In this document: piece after piece, positions 26,934 through 37,774 of the stretch
Numbering within the stretch: position 1 is the stretch's first letter
Layout: each line of letters begins with the position of its first letter
Source: Karalla daura
Lineage: Eukaryota; Chordata; Actinopteri; Chaetodontiformes; Leiognathidae
DNA: 64,000 nt
Reading direction: 5' to 3'
Assembly (NCBI GenBank): GCA_029224185.1
Contig: CM055191.1
Span: 24,291,305 to 24,355,304, forward strand
The notes under the pieces: model-generated
What the model saw: only the letters and a program-made list of their open reading frames with translations
What the model was told of the DNA's origin: nothing
The model's database searches: none
Made by a program: the position numbers and the translations under genes

Positions 26934-27560
26934 TATCAGGCTTCCTCACAGAAGACCCAAAAGCAAACTCAGACAGATTAAGAGTAACAAGGCTTTTAAT
27001 CCAAGTAACACAAAAATACAGAGTACAACACAAAATGAACCTGGAGCTCTGCTTCAACAGGTAACAAAATAAACACAGAAACTAACTGAACTATCTATCT
27101 AGGCAAAATAAACACCCAGGACCAACGGTCGCCGCGGGTAACTAACTGGGTAACTAACTGATAAAGAAAAGAAAGACCTGGGACCAAACTGGTCGCCGCA
27201 GGTGAAAACTAACTGACTGACCAAATATGACTGAAACAAAAAACAAAGTTTTCACAGGAACACCAAGAACCCAACTGACTAGAACACACGCTAAGGTACA
27301 AAAAAAAACAAAGAAACAAAACCTGGTTGAAGGGGAAACCAACCCAAGAACGGATGAACAGGGCACAGGACTAAGCAGGGAGAACAGGACACGAGGCACA
27401 GAGAGTTGCAGGCAACGGTCTGGCAACTGGCTCCTCAGCTCAGGTAGATTAAATACCTTGCTGATGAGCCAGCTGCCAGGCAATGAGCAAGAGAGACCCT
27501 CACATTGGTCCACAGGAAAGGAGGAGGAGTCCATAAACCAAGACAGGCAGCCAGACAGGA
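26934..27560 (-). repeat. Gypsy 3' LTR
   Basis: Non-coding sequence after the integrase. On the minus strand it ends with GTTACTCTTAATCTGTCTG..GTCTTCTGTGAGGAAGCCTGATA, an LTR-like terminus (usually CCTGACA). It directly abuts L1 coding sequence at 26933. The internal 5' limit is approximate. Confidence 0.55.
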
Positions 27561-27589
27561 ACACAGAAAAAAAAAGGCAGACAGAGCAC

Positions 27590-27637
27590 ACTACTCCGGA
27601 CAAATGTTCAGAGGGAAGACTTTTTGTGCCTCCTGAG
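27590..27637. repeat. 48 bp inverted copy of integrase sequence
   Basis: Exact reverse complement of 28726-28773, part of the Gypsy integrase zinc-binding region, about 1.1 kb away. It sits where the chromodomain coding end should be. Confidence 0.9.
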
Positions 27638-27639
27638 AA

Positions 27640-28794
27640 CAGAATGTTTCTGTTCACGAAAAACACCTACCCTCCCCCGAACCTGCCGGGAAGGCAGAGG
27701 AACTGATGGAGAGGCCACCAAGGGACTGGACTTCATTGGCTTAACCCGAGAAACGTGAGAGGTTGGATGAATTCGCAAGGACGAAGGTAACTGGAGGCGA
27801 ACAGCAACTGGATTAATAACCTTATCAATCGGGAACGGCCCGATGAACCTGGGAGCCAGTTTATGCGACTCCACTCTCAGCGGTAGGTCACTAGATGCCA
27901 GCCAAACCATTTGCCCCTTCTTGTATCGAGGGGCAGGAGATCGTCTGGTGTTTGCTTCCATAGTCTGCAGAGCCTGACCCTTCTGGAGTCTAGCCCGAAC
28001 CACCCTCCAAGTCCGCCGACAACGCCGAAGGAATGCTCTGACCGACACTGAACCAGCTGCGTCCTCCTGCACCTCGAACAGGGAAACTCCAGTCGCAGAT
28101 GAAACCTGGGAGTTATGGGCGTATTCCACCCAGTCCAAACAAGAAGACCACGTAGACGGATTAGAGGAGCATAGACAGCGCAATAGTTTCTCCATCTCCT
28201 GGTTCATCCTCTGTCTGTTCATTGAGGATGGTACCCAGAATACAGACTGACCGAGGCCCCAATGCACCTGCAAAACTCCTTCCAAAACTGAGAAGTAAAC
28301 TGGGGGCCTCGGTCAGACACAATGTCCCGAGGTATTCCATGCAGGCAAAAAACGTGATGAATAATCAGCTCTGCTGTCTCCTTGGCGGAAGGAAGCCCCC
28401 TCAGGGGAACGAAATGGCAGCACTTGCTGAACCTGTCAACAATAGTCATTACAGTTGTATTTCCCTGGGAGGGTGGAAGACCGGTGACAAAATCCTTTCA
28501 GATATGCGACCATGGACGCTGAGGAACCGAAAGGGGATGCAACATCCCTGCAGGAGCCCGATTGGACAATTTCTGTTGATTGCAGACCCGACAGGCAGTG
28601 ATGTAGTCCTTGATGTCCTTGTTCATTGATGGCCACCAGAATCTCTGGGCAACGGCCAGAATTGATTGACGAAAACCAGGGTGAAATTTTGAATTGTGGC
28701 CCCACTGGAGCACTTCGGCACGGAGCTCAGGAGGCACAAAAAGTCTTCCCTCTGAACATTTGTCCGGAGTAGTCACATTCTCCCGAGCCTGCAA
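27640..28794 (-). pseudogene. Gypsy integrase
   Basis: The zinc-binding region is RLFVPPELRAEVLQWGHNS, then ACRVCNQQK. The core continues with TIVDRFSKCCHFVPL, DIVSDRGPQFTSQFWKEF (catalytic Asp), NRQRMNQEMEKLLRCL near the catalytic Glu, and the C-terminal KLAPRFIGPFPIDKV..HPTSHVSRVKP. A chromodomain would be expected next; instead the frame runs into an inverted 48 bp piece. Frameshifts and stops are present. Confidence 0.85.
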
Positions 28795-29327
28795 AACCTC
28801 TGCTCCACTCCCCAGGAAACCGCTCCAACAAACAATGAAGGAGGTAAAATAGAGTCAATAGGAGAAACTGGAGACTCTGCCTTCTTGAATGCTGTAGATA
28901 GTGCATCCGGCTTGACATTCCTTGAACCAGGTCGGTAAGAAAGAACAAAGTCGAACCGAGCGAAAAACAAAGACCAACAAGCCTGGCGGGCGTTCAGTCT
29001 TTTAGCAGACCGCAAATATTCCAGACTCTTGTGATCTGTCCACACGATGAATGGTTTCTATGACCCTTCCAGCCAATGGCGCCACTCCTCCAGAGCCATC
29101 TTCACTGCCAGGAGTTCCCGGTTGCCAATGTCATAGTTCCTTTCAGAGGGGGAGAGATGGTGCAAAAAATACGCATGTGGATGAAGCTTATTGTCATTGG
29201 AACGTTGTGATAGAACAGCTCCTACTCCAGTGTCTGAAGCGTCGACCTCCACCACAAACTGACAAGATGGATCAGGCAAGGTGAGGATGGGTGCAGAGAA
29301 TCTGTCCCCCAACAGGTTGAATGCCAA
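28773..29327 (-). pseudogene. Gypsy RNase H
   Basis: PILTLPDPSCQFVVEVDASD is the RNase H start with its first Asp. SERNYDIGNRELLAVKMAL has the catalytic Glu, and VWTDHKSLEYL the next Asp after a stop at about 29046. SYRPGSRNVKPDALS is the usual end. It would degrade RNA in RNA:DNA hybrids during reverse transcription. Confidence 0.85.
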
Positions 29328-29342
29328 CTCTACCTCTTGGTT

Positions 29343-30562
29343 CTAGTCAAACCTCTTCTTCGACGAGGTGAGTGCAGTGAGAGGTGCTGCTACGCGACTA
29401 TAGTCCCTGATGAATCGTCTATAGAAGTTCGCAAAGCCTAAGAATCTCTGGAGCTGCTTCCTGTCCTCTGGGCAAGGCCAGTCTTTAACTGCCGAGACTT
29501 TGGCAGGATCCATGCGAATAGCTCCTCTTTCAATGATATTTCCTAGGAAGGAAACAGTCGAAGCATGGAATTCGCATTTCTCTGCCTTTACGTAGAGATC
29601 ATTCTCCCAGAACTTCTGAAGAACTTGCTTGACGTGGTTCACATGCTCCTCCATAGTCCGGAAAAAAATTAAAATATCGTCTAAATAGACAAACACAAAC
29701 AGGTTCAAGTACTCCCTCAGGGTGTCATTGATAAATGACTGAAAAACTGCCAGAGCATTGGTTAGACCAAACGGCATCACCAAGTACTCATAATGTCCAT
29801 TGGGCGTGTTAAACGTAATCTTCCATTCATCGCCCTCACAAATCCGAACCAGGTGATAGGCGTTTTATAAATCCAATTTCGTGAAGACTGTCGCTCCCTG
29901 GAGTAGTTCAAATGCCGAAGCCAACAAAGGCAGAGGGTACCGGTTCTTGACAGTTATCTCATTAAGTCCACAGTAATGAATGCAAGGCCGCAGTGAGCCG
30001 TCCTTCTTTTTATCAAAGAAGAATCCAGCTCCAGCTGGTGAGGAGGAAGGGCGTATTAGTCCAGACACCAGAGCCGTGCTGATGTAGCTGTCCATTGTCT
30101 CCTTGTCAGGAACTGAGAGCAAAAACAGCCGGCCACGAGGAGGCGTTGCGCCCTCAAGCAGGTCGATGGCGCAGTCATAGCTCCTATGAGGTGGGAGGGA
30201 CGTGGCTTTGGCCTTTCTGACAAATGGGAAATAATCCTTATAATCCTCCAGCACTCCCTGATTGTCCTCCTCACACACCGGTTCCGACCTGGGGCTGACA
30301 GACATGAAGCACCTGTGTTGACAGTTCCCTCCCCACCCCCTAATCTGACCTGTCTCCCAATCTAACATGGGGTTATGTTCCCTGAGCCAGGGATAGCCAA
30401 GAATAAGGGGCGCAAGGGGAGAGGATATGACGTGAAACCTGATTGATTCCCTGTGATCACCTCCTATAACAAGAGTCAAAACCTCTGTCTGTTCAGAAAC
30501 CTCTGCTAACAGATGTCCATCTAATGCTCGGGCCGGAACAGTGTCGTCAAGACGCTTGAGCT
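29343..30562 (-). pseudogene. Gypsy protease and reverse transcriptase
   Basis: LVIGGDHRESIRFHVISSP and LILGYPWLREHNP are the C-terminal part of the retroviral-type aspartic protease; the Asp-Ser-Gly active site is lost upstream. RPSSSPAGAGFFFDKKKDGS, LRPCIHYCGLNEITVKNRYPLP and VFTKLDL are reverse transcriptase motifs. After a stop near 29865, VMPFGLTNALAVFQ and VFVYLDDILIF (catalytic YLDD) follow, then the connection region FLGFANFYRRFIRDYS. Clearly Ty3/Gypsy type. Confidence 0.88.
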
Positions 30563-31027
30563 GAAAAAAAAGTGTTTGACGATTCTGAAGTGGCCTTCTA
30601 TGAGCGCAGATCTGAATCCTATTGAACATCTGTGGAAGGAGCTGAATCATGCTATTTGGAGAAGGCACCCGTCAAACCTGAGACAACTGGAGCAGTTTGC
30701 TCATGAAAAGTGGGCCAAAATACCTGCTGACAGGTGCAGAAGGCTCATTGACAAATACAGCAGTTGTTTAATTGCAGTAATTGCCTCAAAAGGTTGTGCA
30801 ACAAAATATTAAGTTATGGATGCCATCATTTTTGTCCAGCCCTATTTCATTATTTTTTTTATATTATGTTAATCAACGATTCAAAAGTAATAGCTGATTT
30901 TGATTATTTAATTTTCAGTACATTTTTATTTATTGTTACTATTGTAAGTTTGAAGTGATTTCAGTGAGAATTGTGGATTTTTATTTCTTTAACTGAGGGG
31001 TACCAACAATTTTGTCCATGTGTGTAT
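30563..31027 (+). mobile_element. Tc1-like transposon, 3' fragment
   Basis: About 80 transposase codons, SADLNPIEHLWKELNHAIW (catalytic Glu) to VIASKGCATKY, followed by 3' non-coding sequence ending GGTACCAACAATTTTGTCCA, a Tc1 right terminus. The 5' part is absent, replaced by the truncated Gypsy element. Confidence 0.85.
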
Positions 31028-31129
31028 ATACAGTGGCCCAAACCAGGTGGAGAGATGGGACTACCTAATTTTCAGATTTACTGTAATATTCGATTCATGT
31101 AATATTCGTGCTCTATAATTTTGTGTTTA

Positions 31130-31800
31130 GTTTGATAGGACGAGAATCTTTTTGGGTACAGATGGAACAAAATTCCTGTGGTTTGACAACTTTGACTGCC
31201 CTCTTGTTAAGAATGATGAAAGATGTTTAGAATAACCCCACTGTAACCCAATCCCTGAAAATGTGGTCTGGTGTGAGAAAACAATGTGGCTGGCACAAGG
31301 GCTCCTTAATTGCTTCCATCTATTCAAGCCACCTTTCCCCCCCCCCCCCGTTATGGATGACTCTTGATATTTGGAAATGTAATGGTTTGGAAACATAATA
31401 TAATCAATATGAAGGCTCTATTCATAGATAAAATATTTCCCACCTTTTTACAGTAGCAGAGGAAATTCGTTCAGATTCGTAGTTATGGTAAAACAAACAC
31501 TCCCTCTTAACCCATTCTGACTGAGGAGTCTCCTATGGAAACCCTGTTTTCCTTCAAACCCTCATAAGGTGTGCTATTTCTTTATTTTATAATCTCTTGT
31601 CCAAACAACAAAGCCCATCACTAGAACTTGTAAAGTCTGTATGGAAGGATGATGGGGAAGGGGTGACCTTGAAAGCTGAGCAATGGAAAAAAGCCCATGG
31701 GGGGGTTGCACATAGCCTCAGCAGCTGGAGCCTGAGCCTCCTTTTGGGAAAGCACTGTCCATCTCTCTCATTGACTCCCAGTGAGGCTAGGATTTAGGAA
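31130..31800 (+). pseudogene. L1 ORF2-like C-terminal remnant
   Basis: Plus-strand pieces in several frames (SLKMWSGVRKQCGW, then SVWKDDGEGVTLKAEQWKKA) resemble the region after the reverse transcriptase in L1-like ORF2. A C run at 31338-31350 and many frameshifts show decay. Its position after the nested insertions makes it the likely remainder of the LINE at 21.6-26.9 kb. Confidence 0.45.
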
Positions 31801-32469
31801 TGCATTTAGCATTTTGCTATTGAAAGCACAAATGCCATTGAAGTACAGTGAGGCTGGACTGTATTACTTTGCCATGAGGAAAAAAACTCACATGCACACA
31901 TTACATGAACTATGAAAACTTATTATGCAGCGATTTTGTAATGTAATGTTATAAAGTCAGCTACAGTATGGTACAATACAGTCGGTACTGAGCTCAGCAG
32001 CAGCACAGCCCAGCGAGGAAAACAAGAACTGGTGGGGGCTAGGCCAGGGAGGCCATGAGGAATCCTCCATTAAGTAAGGCAATCAGAGGAAAGTAGCAGC
32101 CAGAACGGAAGTGGCCGCATACTGGCTGATATCGGACTTCTTTCTTGAAAGAATACAAGACAAATACGTTTTTGGAGAGAAAAAATATACAGAACTACTC
32201 TATAGGTGTTGAAAATGTAAATTGTAATAATTTGTAACAATGGTAGGGGGAAAAGCAGTAAAATCTGCTAAATGTGTCCACTTTAATAAAATGTAAGTAA
32301 AAAAAGGCTTTTGAACATTTTGAAAATGAGTGATATGTTGTCCAAAGAAAGGACCAGAGGACCACAACAAAAATATTAAAACCAATGTTTTCATGGATAC
32401 GGAAGCCTATGGACTACCAGTTGTTGGCTACAAGTCACAGTCCAAATCAAATTCAAATCACTTGTGTTA
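31801..32469. other. Intergenic, nothing recognised
   Basis: A/T-rich sequence with no domain, clear repeat or open frame. Confidence 0.5.
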
Positions 32470-32935
32470 ACACACAAGAGTGATCTCTGGGTCCGCTCCC
32501 TCTCACCTGGACTCCATCATTCAGATCTATATTCCCTCTCGAGCACTGGGCTCCGCCCATGGATGTCATCTTGCGATGCCAGCCCCATGCACAATGCAAT
32601 CTCAGTCCAAACTATTTGCCTTTGTGGTCCTTAAGTGGCGGAACATCTTCCAAACACCTTCAGAGTGGGAACCTCTCTATCCATCTACAAGAAACTCTTG
32701 AAGATTCTCCTCTTCCAAGAGCACCTCCTTTCCTAAACACTGCTCTAATTCTTCTAATATGAAAGAAACTAAAAAAAATTCTGTCCTGTCTTTCTATTCA
32801 ACCTTTATATTATCTGTCCCATCTACCTCAACTATTGCCTTTTGCACTGTAAGCAGGTATACCGCCCCTCAACTTTAAGTCACTTTGGATAAAAGCGTCT
32901 GCCAAATGAGTAAATGTAAATGTAAACAAGGCAAT
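32470..32935 (+). mobile_element. L2-like LINE 3' end
   Basis: The short C-terminal coding remnant (IYIPSRALGSAHGCHL..CTMQSQSKLFAF) precedes a 3' UTR ending GATAAAAGCGTCTGCCAAATG and short AAATGT units, a terminus found across fish L2-type elements. A 5'-truncated retroposed copy. Confidence 0.75.
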
Positions 32936-33285
32936 CGAGTAAGAAAGGTAAGAAACGAATTGGATGATAATTGTTTTCATGGTATTTTACGGCTTATTTA
33001 AGACACGGGTCGAATTGACAGGTTAACAGATGGTAGAGAGAGATAGTAGCTGAAAGCTAACACAAGAGGAAGATAAAATACATGAAAGATGATGCCAAAT
33101 GCTGTTCAATACATCTAGTACATTCATGCAAGCTGTGTGACACCAGTTCCTTTTAATGACAATGTGCGTATTGATTGTTCCACTGGAACCCTGCTGTGAA
33201 CTGCACAATTGGACATCGACCTTTCATTTTGATCATCTCCCAGCTGCTGTGTCCTAAAACAACTACCAAGGTCACAGAGCAAATA

Positions 33286-33286
33286 C

Positions 33287-33322
<36 letters not shown>

Positions 33323-33402
33323 CTGTGCACATACACACAGGCAGGCATGTACGCACGCGTGCCTGCATGGACGTACGCACACACACACACACACACACAC
33401 CT
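33286..33402. repeat. Interrupted (CA)n microsatellite
   Basis: Two CA runs (about 33288-33320 and 33379-33401) with GTGCACATAC and GTACGCACG-type interruptions. Confidence 0.9.
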
Positions 33403-33469
33403 CATGGTGTGTTAGTGGAGTTATAGATTAGATGACATAAAAGGATTGTGTCATTATCAGTCCAGGGCA

Positions 33470-33625
33470 GGGGTGTCAAACCTACTCTACAAAGGACCGT
33501 GTGGATGCAGGTTTTTGTTCCAACAAAGAGCACACAGTTTGACCAATCAGGTGTCTGAAGGTTGAGAGCAGTTAATTGAAAGAGTCAAGCCTGGTGTGTT
33601 GATGAAGGCTTGATACCAAAACAAA
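33470..33625 (+). mobile_element. hAT-like element end (family B, copy 1)
   Basis: Starts CAGGGGTGTCAAACCTACTC, a hAT-type terminus of fish elements. The core ACACAGTTTGACCAATCAGG..GTCTGAAGGTTGAGAGCAGTT recurs at 40450-40520. The right end is not found. Confidence 0.6.
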
Positions 33626-33710
33626 ACACTTTTTTTCATGTATTCTTTATTGTTGTAAAGGTCACAAAGTTCTGCAAAATTCTGTACTTTTTGGTGTCAG
33701 ACAAATAAAG

Positions 33711-33783
<73 letters not shown>
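33711..33783. repeat. (TCTA)n microsatellite
   Basis: About 18 perfect tetranucleotide units directly after GACAAATAAAG, suggesting growth from the tail of a retroposed element. Confidence 0.97.
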
Positions 33784-33784
<1 letters not shown>

Positions 33785-35338
33785 AATAATATCTTAATAC
33801 AATTTCATATCAATATACAAGCAAAATAGAATTTTACTCAGATTTAGGTACTTTATCTAAACAAATAATAAATCTAATCTACCTTCACCTGTAACCAGAT
33901 CCATCTTTTCAGTCTGCAACATCTTGTTTGGGGGATCAAGATTGGACAGAATCTTGAGCACCATCTCAACAATGAATTTAAAGCTAGGCTCTGACATGCA
34001 TCTTGTTGCTCAAACACTCAGATCTGCTCCAAAAGCCCAGTTGCTGGTGGTCTCACTAAGCAGTAAGGACAGGTCTTCAGAATAAGAGAGTAGTATACAA
34101 TGAAGAAATCTGTAAAATCTTCATTTAGGGGAATTATTCATATAGTACACAACATAAAGCAGTATAATTATCAACTTTATCACAGCAAATCAACATATCT
34201 GTAGCAAAATGCCCACTGCAACTTTGCTTTTGAGTGTTTTTCCGTTGTAAAGAATGGATACACTTGGTCTTCTGCAGCATGTTGCGCACACATGCATGTC
34301 CAGCATGTTGAATAAACATGCATCAAAAAAGACAATCACAGTGTTCATCAGCACGGGGGGCGGGGGGGTATCTGAAGCCTATGTCTGAAGCTATATATGG
34401 CATGCATTTGTTCATGGGATATAGGTTTGTTTTTGTATACCATGGATCAGATCAAGGTGCAATGGTAAAGAGGATGCCTAATTATTTTGGGGTAAGAGGA
34501 CCTTTTAATCAGGAACCTGATATTTATGTTAGTCATGAACAACGATCTTATACTGTGTATGCATTCAGAGGTGTTGGTTAGAGAACTCATCTGACTTATC
34601 TTAACTTTTGTGTATGCACTCTCACACAATGGTCCTGGGGTTCAAGAACTACAATAAACTGGTCTTGACATTAGCAGGGTATTGGACTGGATCAAAAGAA
34701 ATGAATTCTCTTCCTCCTCGGGTGAGGATGAGAGGTCATTCTTGGGGGCTGAGGAAATTGTGGACTGAATATCCTGGCCTGTCTGAATGGGCTAACTGTT
34801 AAGTCTGTTAATTTGTGTCAAGCAATTGTCTCCTCATTTATCCTAGATATGCGTCTTCTGCACATTTCTAAGAGGAATGTGTAGTAGCCAAAATGAGCTT
34901 TATGGAGACAAAAAGGTGGAGGCCAACAGGAAGGCCTTAAAAGTCAGAAGCCATAGCATCTGAGGGTGGCTGAGAGGGCAAATAGTTCTTTGACCGTGCT
35001 TCTGTGCGTGCCTGCATATGTGCGTCCTGCTTAGTGTGAATAAGCCATAAAGATTCTCAGATCCTTTTTGTTTGTTTTGTATTTTGCTTTTATTTTTAGT
35101 CTTTGAAATCTACAGTTATAGAAAAATAAACCAAAATGGAACCAAATGGAACACCAGCTCATTCTACTCATCACTACCCATCACACACGTGTCAAGACAA
35201 ATACAACTGAGTCACCAGTAATAGCCAACCGACGGACAGAGGGGAAACTGGAAAAGCCGCCACAGAAAAAGGGTGGGAACGAACAAGGCAGACTATTTAT
35301 GGCCCTTTGTGTCAAGATATTCAGCACTGGTGTGAGCG
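33784..35338. other. Intergenic, nothing recognised
   Basis: An 87-codon open frame at 34318-34581 has no recognisable domain and no support as a gene. Confidence 0.5.
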
Positions 35339-35560
35339 ATGGATCCCATGTCAAAGTCACTGTGTCCCTCTGCCAAAGTATCGAGCACCTATGGGAGAGA
35401 TCAAGTGAGTCAACCATTCCAGAGAGTAAAAATGGACATTCTGGAGCTGCCAATGACTTTTAAAGGAAACAGATACGTGTTGGTAATAAAAGACGACTTC
35501 AAGTATTTGTATGCTCTTCCTAGCATCTCAGACTTTAACATCAAACTGTATTGTAACATT
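35339..35560 (+). pseudogene. Possible retroelement integrase fragment
   Basis: VKMDILELPMTFKGNRYVLV then IKDDFKYLYALP resembles the start of a Ty3-type integrase core (D-x-x-G-P-x(n)-G-x-R-Y-x-L-V-x-x-D). Only about 35 residues support it. Confidence 0.35.
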
Positions 35561-36086
35561 TGGGCAAAAAACTCTCTAGAAGCTTTGGTAGTTCTCTATC
35601 CCTGCACCTGTCTGGGTGGGGTTAGTTTTCAGCTGAGGTGCAACTCACTTAACAGGTGTGTGTTAGGTGGAGGGGGACCAATGAGGGACCAACTAGATTA
35701 TTTCTATTGTTTCCATGACTGATCATGCTAGTGTCTGCTATTGTCCCAATTTAAAGTGACCGTACGGAGTTAGATTTGTGCCAAAAGCAACAGCAAAACT
35801 TTCGAAATCGTAAACAAAACTTTTGAAATTGCTAACAAAAATAGGGATTTGAGAAAGCATAAAACCGATTTCAAAAGCAAAACCTACCACATAGTGTAAA
35901 ATATTGGTCTCTATTTGTATCTTATTTTGTTTACAGTTCACTCCCCTTCTCTCTCTCTCTCTGCTCAGACTTTTGTGCTCGGCCTCGCGACAGTTCTCTT
36001 GCATTTGTGCGTTCTGATTGTTCTGCACGGAGCCCCTAAGGGGTTAGGGTTAGGGTCAGTTTAATAACCTTCTTAACCAGCCTCAC

Positions 36087-36242
36087 CTGCATTATTTCAA
36101 TCGAGAAGTTCTTGATGCGCTGACCAGTGGCTCATCCCTTCACACTGAACAGCTCCTGGAGCTTTGGAATGTACCTGTCCAGCTGGGACATAAATGTAGA
36201 CTCCGGTGGAGTAGCAGTCCATCTTTTGAACTCCTCGTTTAT
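36087..36242 (-). pseudogene. SAMD3-like family exon, copy 1
   Basis: A 156 base segment with an acceptor (TTATAG) and donor (GTGAGG) on the minus strand. INEEFKRWTATPPESTFMSQ, LDRYIPKLQELFSVKG, a stop, then QRIKNFSIEIMQ. It aligns residue by residue with 48313-48465 (INEEFKRITTANLESTFMEN). The motif belongs to a multicopy fish family annotated as SAMD3-like. Function unknown; the stop makes it a pseudogene. Confidence 0.7.
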
Positions 36243-36386
36243 CTATAAAACAGTTTGACTGTTATTAACAATATTCAGGTAGCTTAAAGGTGAGAATTTC
36301 AACTTTACAGACTCTATAGGAGGAAAAAAAATTAAGAATGAAATTCATACATAAATTATTTACCTGGAACGGTTGGAAGAGCAGAT

Positions 36387-36689
36387 TTGGCGAGCAAGCA
36401 TATGTGGACAGAAATGAATAAACTTCAACCCAAAGACGAGCTGATTCTCAAAACTTGGAACGCGCTTCCAGTCACATACCATACACTGAGGCGTGTGAGT
36501 ATTGCTGTATTGATTGGATCGACGTATTCATGTGAGCAGTCATTTTCACATCTCAAAAACATCAAGTCCAACCTACGATCACGTTTAACAGATGAAAGCC
36601 TCAATGTCTGCGTGAAGCTTAACCTCACCAAGTACCAACCAGACTACAAAACCATCAGCAAATCTATGCAGCACCAGAAGTCGCATTAA
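36387..36689 (+). pseudogene. hAT transposase dimerisation region
   Basis: VSIAVLIGSTYSCEQSFSHL then NIKSNLRSRLTDESLNVCVK is the C-terminal hAT dimerisation domain of the ZBED/SCAND3-like transposase type. The DDE core and BED finger are not found upstream, so it is a 3' remnant. Confidence 0.85.
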
Positions 36690-36855
36690 TGGTGAGTATT
36701 ATAACAACATTACTTAAAAGAATAAATTAAGACGCTTGTTATGCTCACATTTAATTGAATTCAGTCTTAAAATATATTATATGGCTCTCACTGAAATACA
36801 TTTCCAAAAATTGTGCTTTTATGGCTCTCTGAGTCAAAAAGGTTCCTGACCTCTG
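36690..36855 (+). mobile_element. hAT element 3' end
   Basis: Non-coding tail after the transposase fragment, ending TTTATGGCTCTCTGAGTC..GGTTCCTGACCTCTG. This matches the usual right terminus of hAT elements of this type. Confidence 0.65.
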
Positions 36856-37774
36856 CTCTATCCCAATCTCCCCTGAAACATTTCTCCTCTGTTCTCTTTC
36901 TCTCTGCGACACTTTTTTTCCCCTCTCCCATCCAGATGGATCAGTTTTGGGGGACAGGCCAGCCGAGTACGGGACCGTCCCTGGGAATCTGGGATGTCTG
37001 CTTGCCCGAATGTAAAAGCCACATTGACAGTGTAGGGACGTGCCACCATCTTTGACCCCCGCTAGCGGAAGCTGCGTTGCATGACAAGCTATGAAGGAAG
37101 GTGACCAAACGTCCCCGATTTGGCCCCCCTGTCCCTGGTTTAAGAAGGGTGGTCAGACGTGCCGGATTTCAGGTCGACAGTCAACGTTTCCCCAGTTAAA
37201 ATTGTCTCCGATTTTGAATGGCAGAGTTTCATGGAGCGCAGAGAGAAAGCCCCCCCATGAGACCGACTGCGCCGTTTCTGACCAAAGTGGGGTCCTACAC
37301 AACAAAGAAAAAAGTGGCCCGTCCGATAAAGGCCCCCCCTCCCCTATTGCTGATCAGTGCTGTCCGGGGGGGTTTGCTCGTTTATCGCACTGATTGTCTG
37401 ACCAGCGATCGGTCGGACTGACCGCTGTCAATCATTGCAATTATGCCGCTTGCGGCTCTCTCTTTCCTGCCTCGCGCTGACAGCTGATCTAGTAACGCGG
37501 CTAGCGGCTGTGCATATGCACATCTTTCAGACAATAAGAGGCCCCTATTGGATCGCTGGGCCCTACGTGCTGCGCATGTTCTGCGTATAGGCACCGACTA
37601 CTGTCAGTGCACGATCATGCACGACCTCTCTCGCCTTTTAGAATGCATGTAACTCTGTTGGTGTAAAAACACGACATCTGTCACTTGGCGACTTTTCCTA
37701 AATATGTGTTCTACATCATCTTATGTGTTTTGGTGGTTCTGGAATAAAAGAGACAGAAAAAAAAGAGTGGTTTT
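36856..37774. other. Intergenic, G/C-richer repeat-like sequence
   Basis: GTGACCAAACGTCCCCGATTT at about 37100 is a theme seen in dispersed fish repeats. Several C/G homopolymers lie at 37120-37370. No coding domain is recognised. Confidence 0.4.

Larger units (their letters stand above)
26934..30562 (-). mobile_element. Ty3/Gypsy retrotransposon, 5'-truncated
   Basis: Minus-strand order: protease and reverse transcriptase (30562-29343), RNase H (29327-28773), integrase (28794-28219), integrase C-terminus (to 27640), then 3' LTR (about 27560-26934). gag and the 5' LTR are missing; at about 30562 the sequence passes directly into a Tc1 fragment. Several in-frame stops. Inserted in the L1-like reverse transcriptase. 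Confidence 0.88.
21630..31800 (+). mobile_element. L1/Tx1-like LINE, broken by nested insertions
   Basis: Fragments occur in element order on the plus strand: the ORF1 RNA-binding region (21630-22212), ORF2 endonuclease (22876-23370), inter-domain (23390-23775), reverse transcriptase (26200-26933) and C-terminal region (31130-31795). A Tc1-like element (23850-26196) and a Gypsy/Tc1 composite (26934-31027) occupy the gaps. Every coding part has stops and frameshifts. Element order is seen directly; the clade name is from motif recognition. Confidence 0.75.

Noticed and set aside
27227..27706. 159-codon plus-strand open frame
   Set aside because: Antisense to the Gypsy 3' LTR; polar low-complexity sequence with no domain.
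33711..33783. Regular tandem repeat, considered as a CRISPR array
   Set aside because: Perfect 4 base units without spacers in a vertebrate genome: a microsatellite.
34318..34581. 87-codon plus-strand open frame
   Set aside because: No recognised motif and no neighbouring exon; probably chance.
36036..36057. Telomere-like GGGTTAGGGTTAGGG
   Set aside because: Only about two and a half units; too short to call an interstitial telomere.
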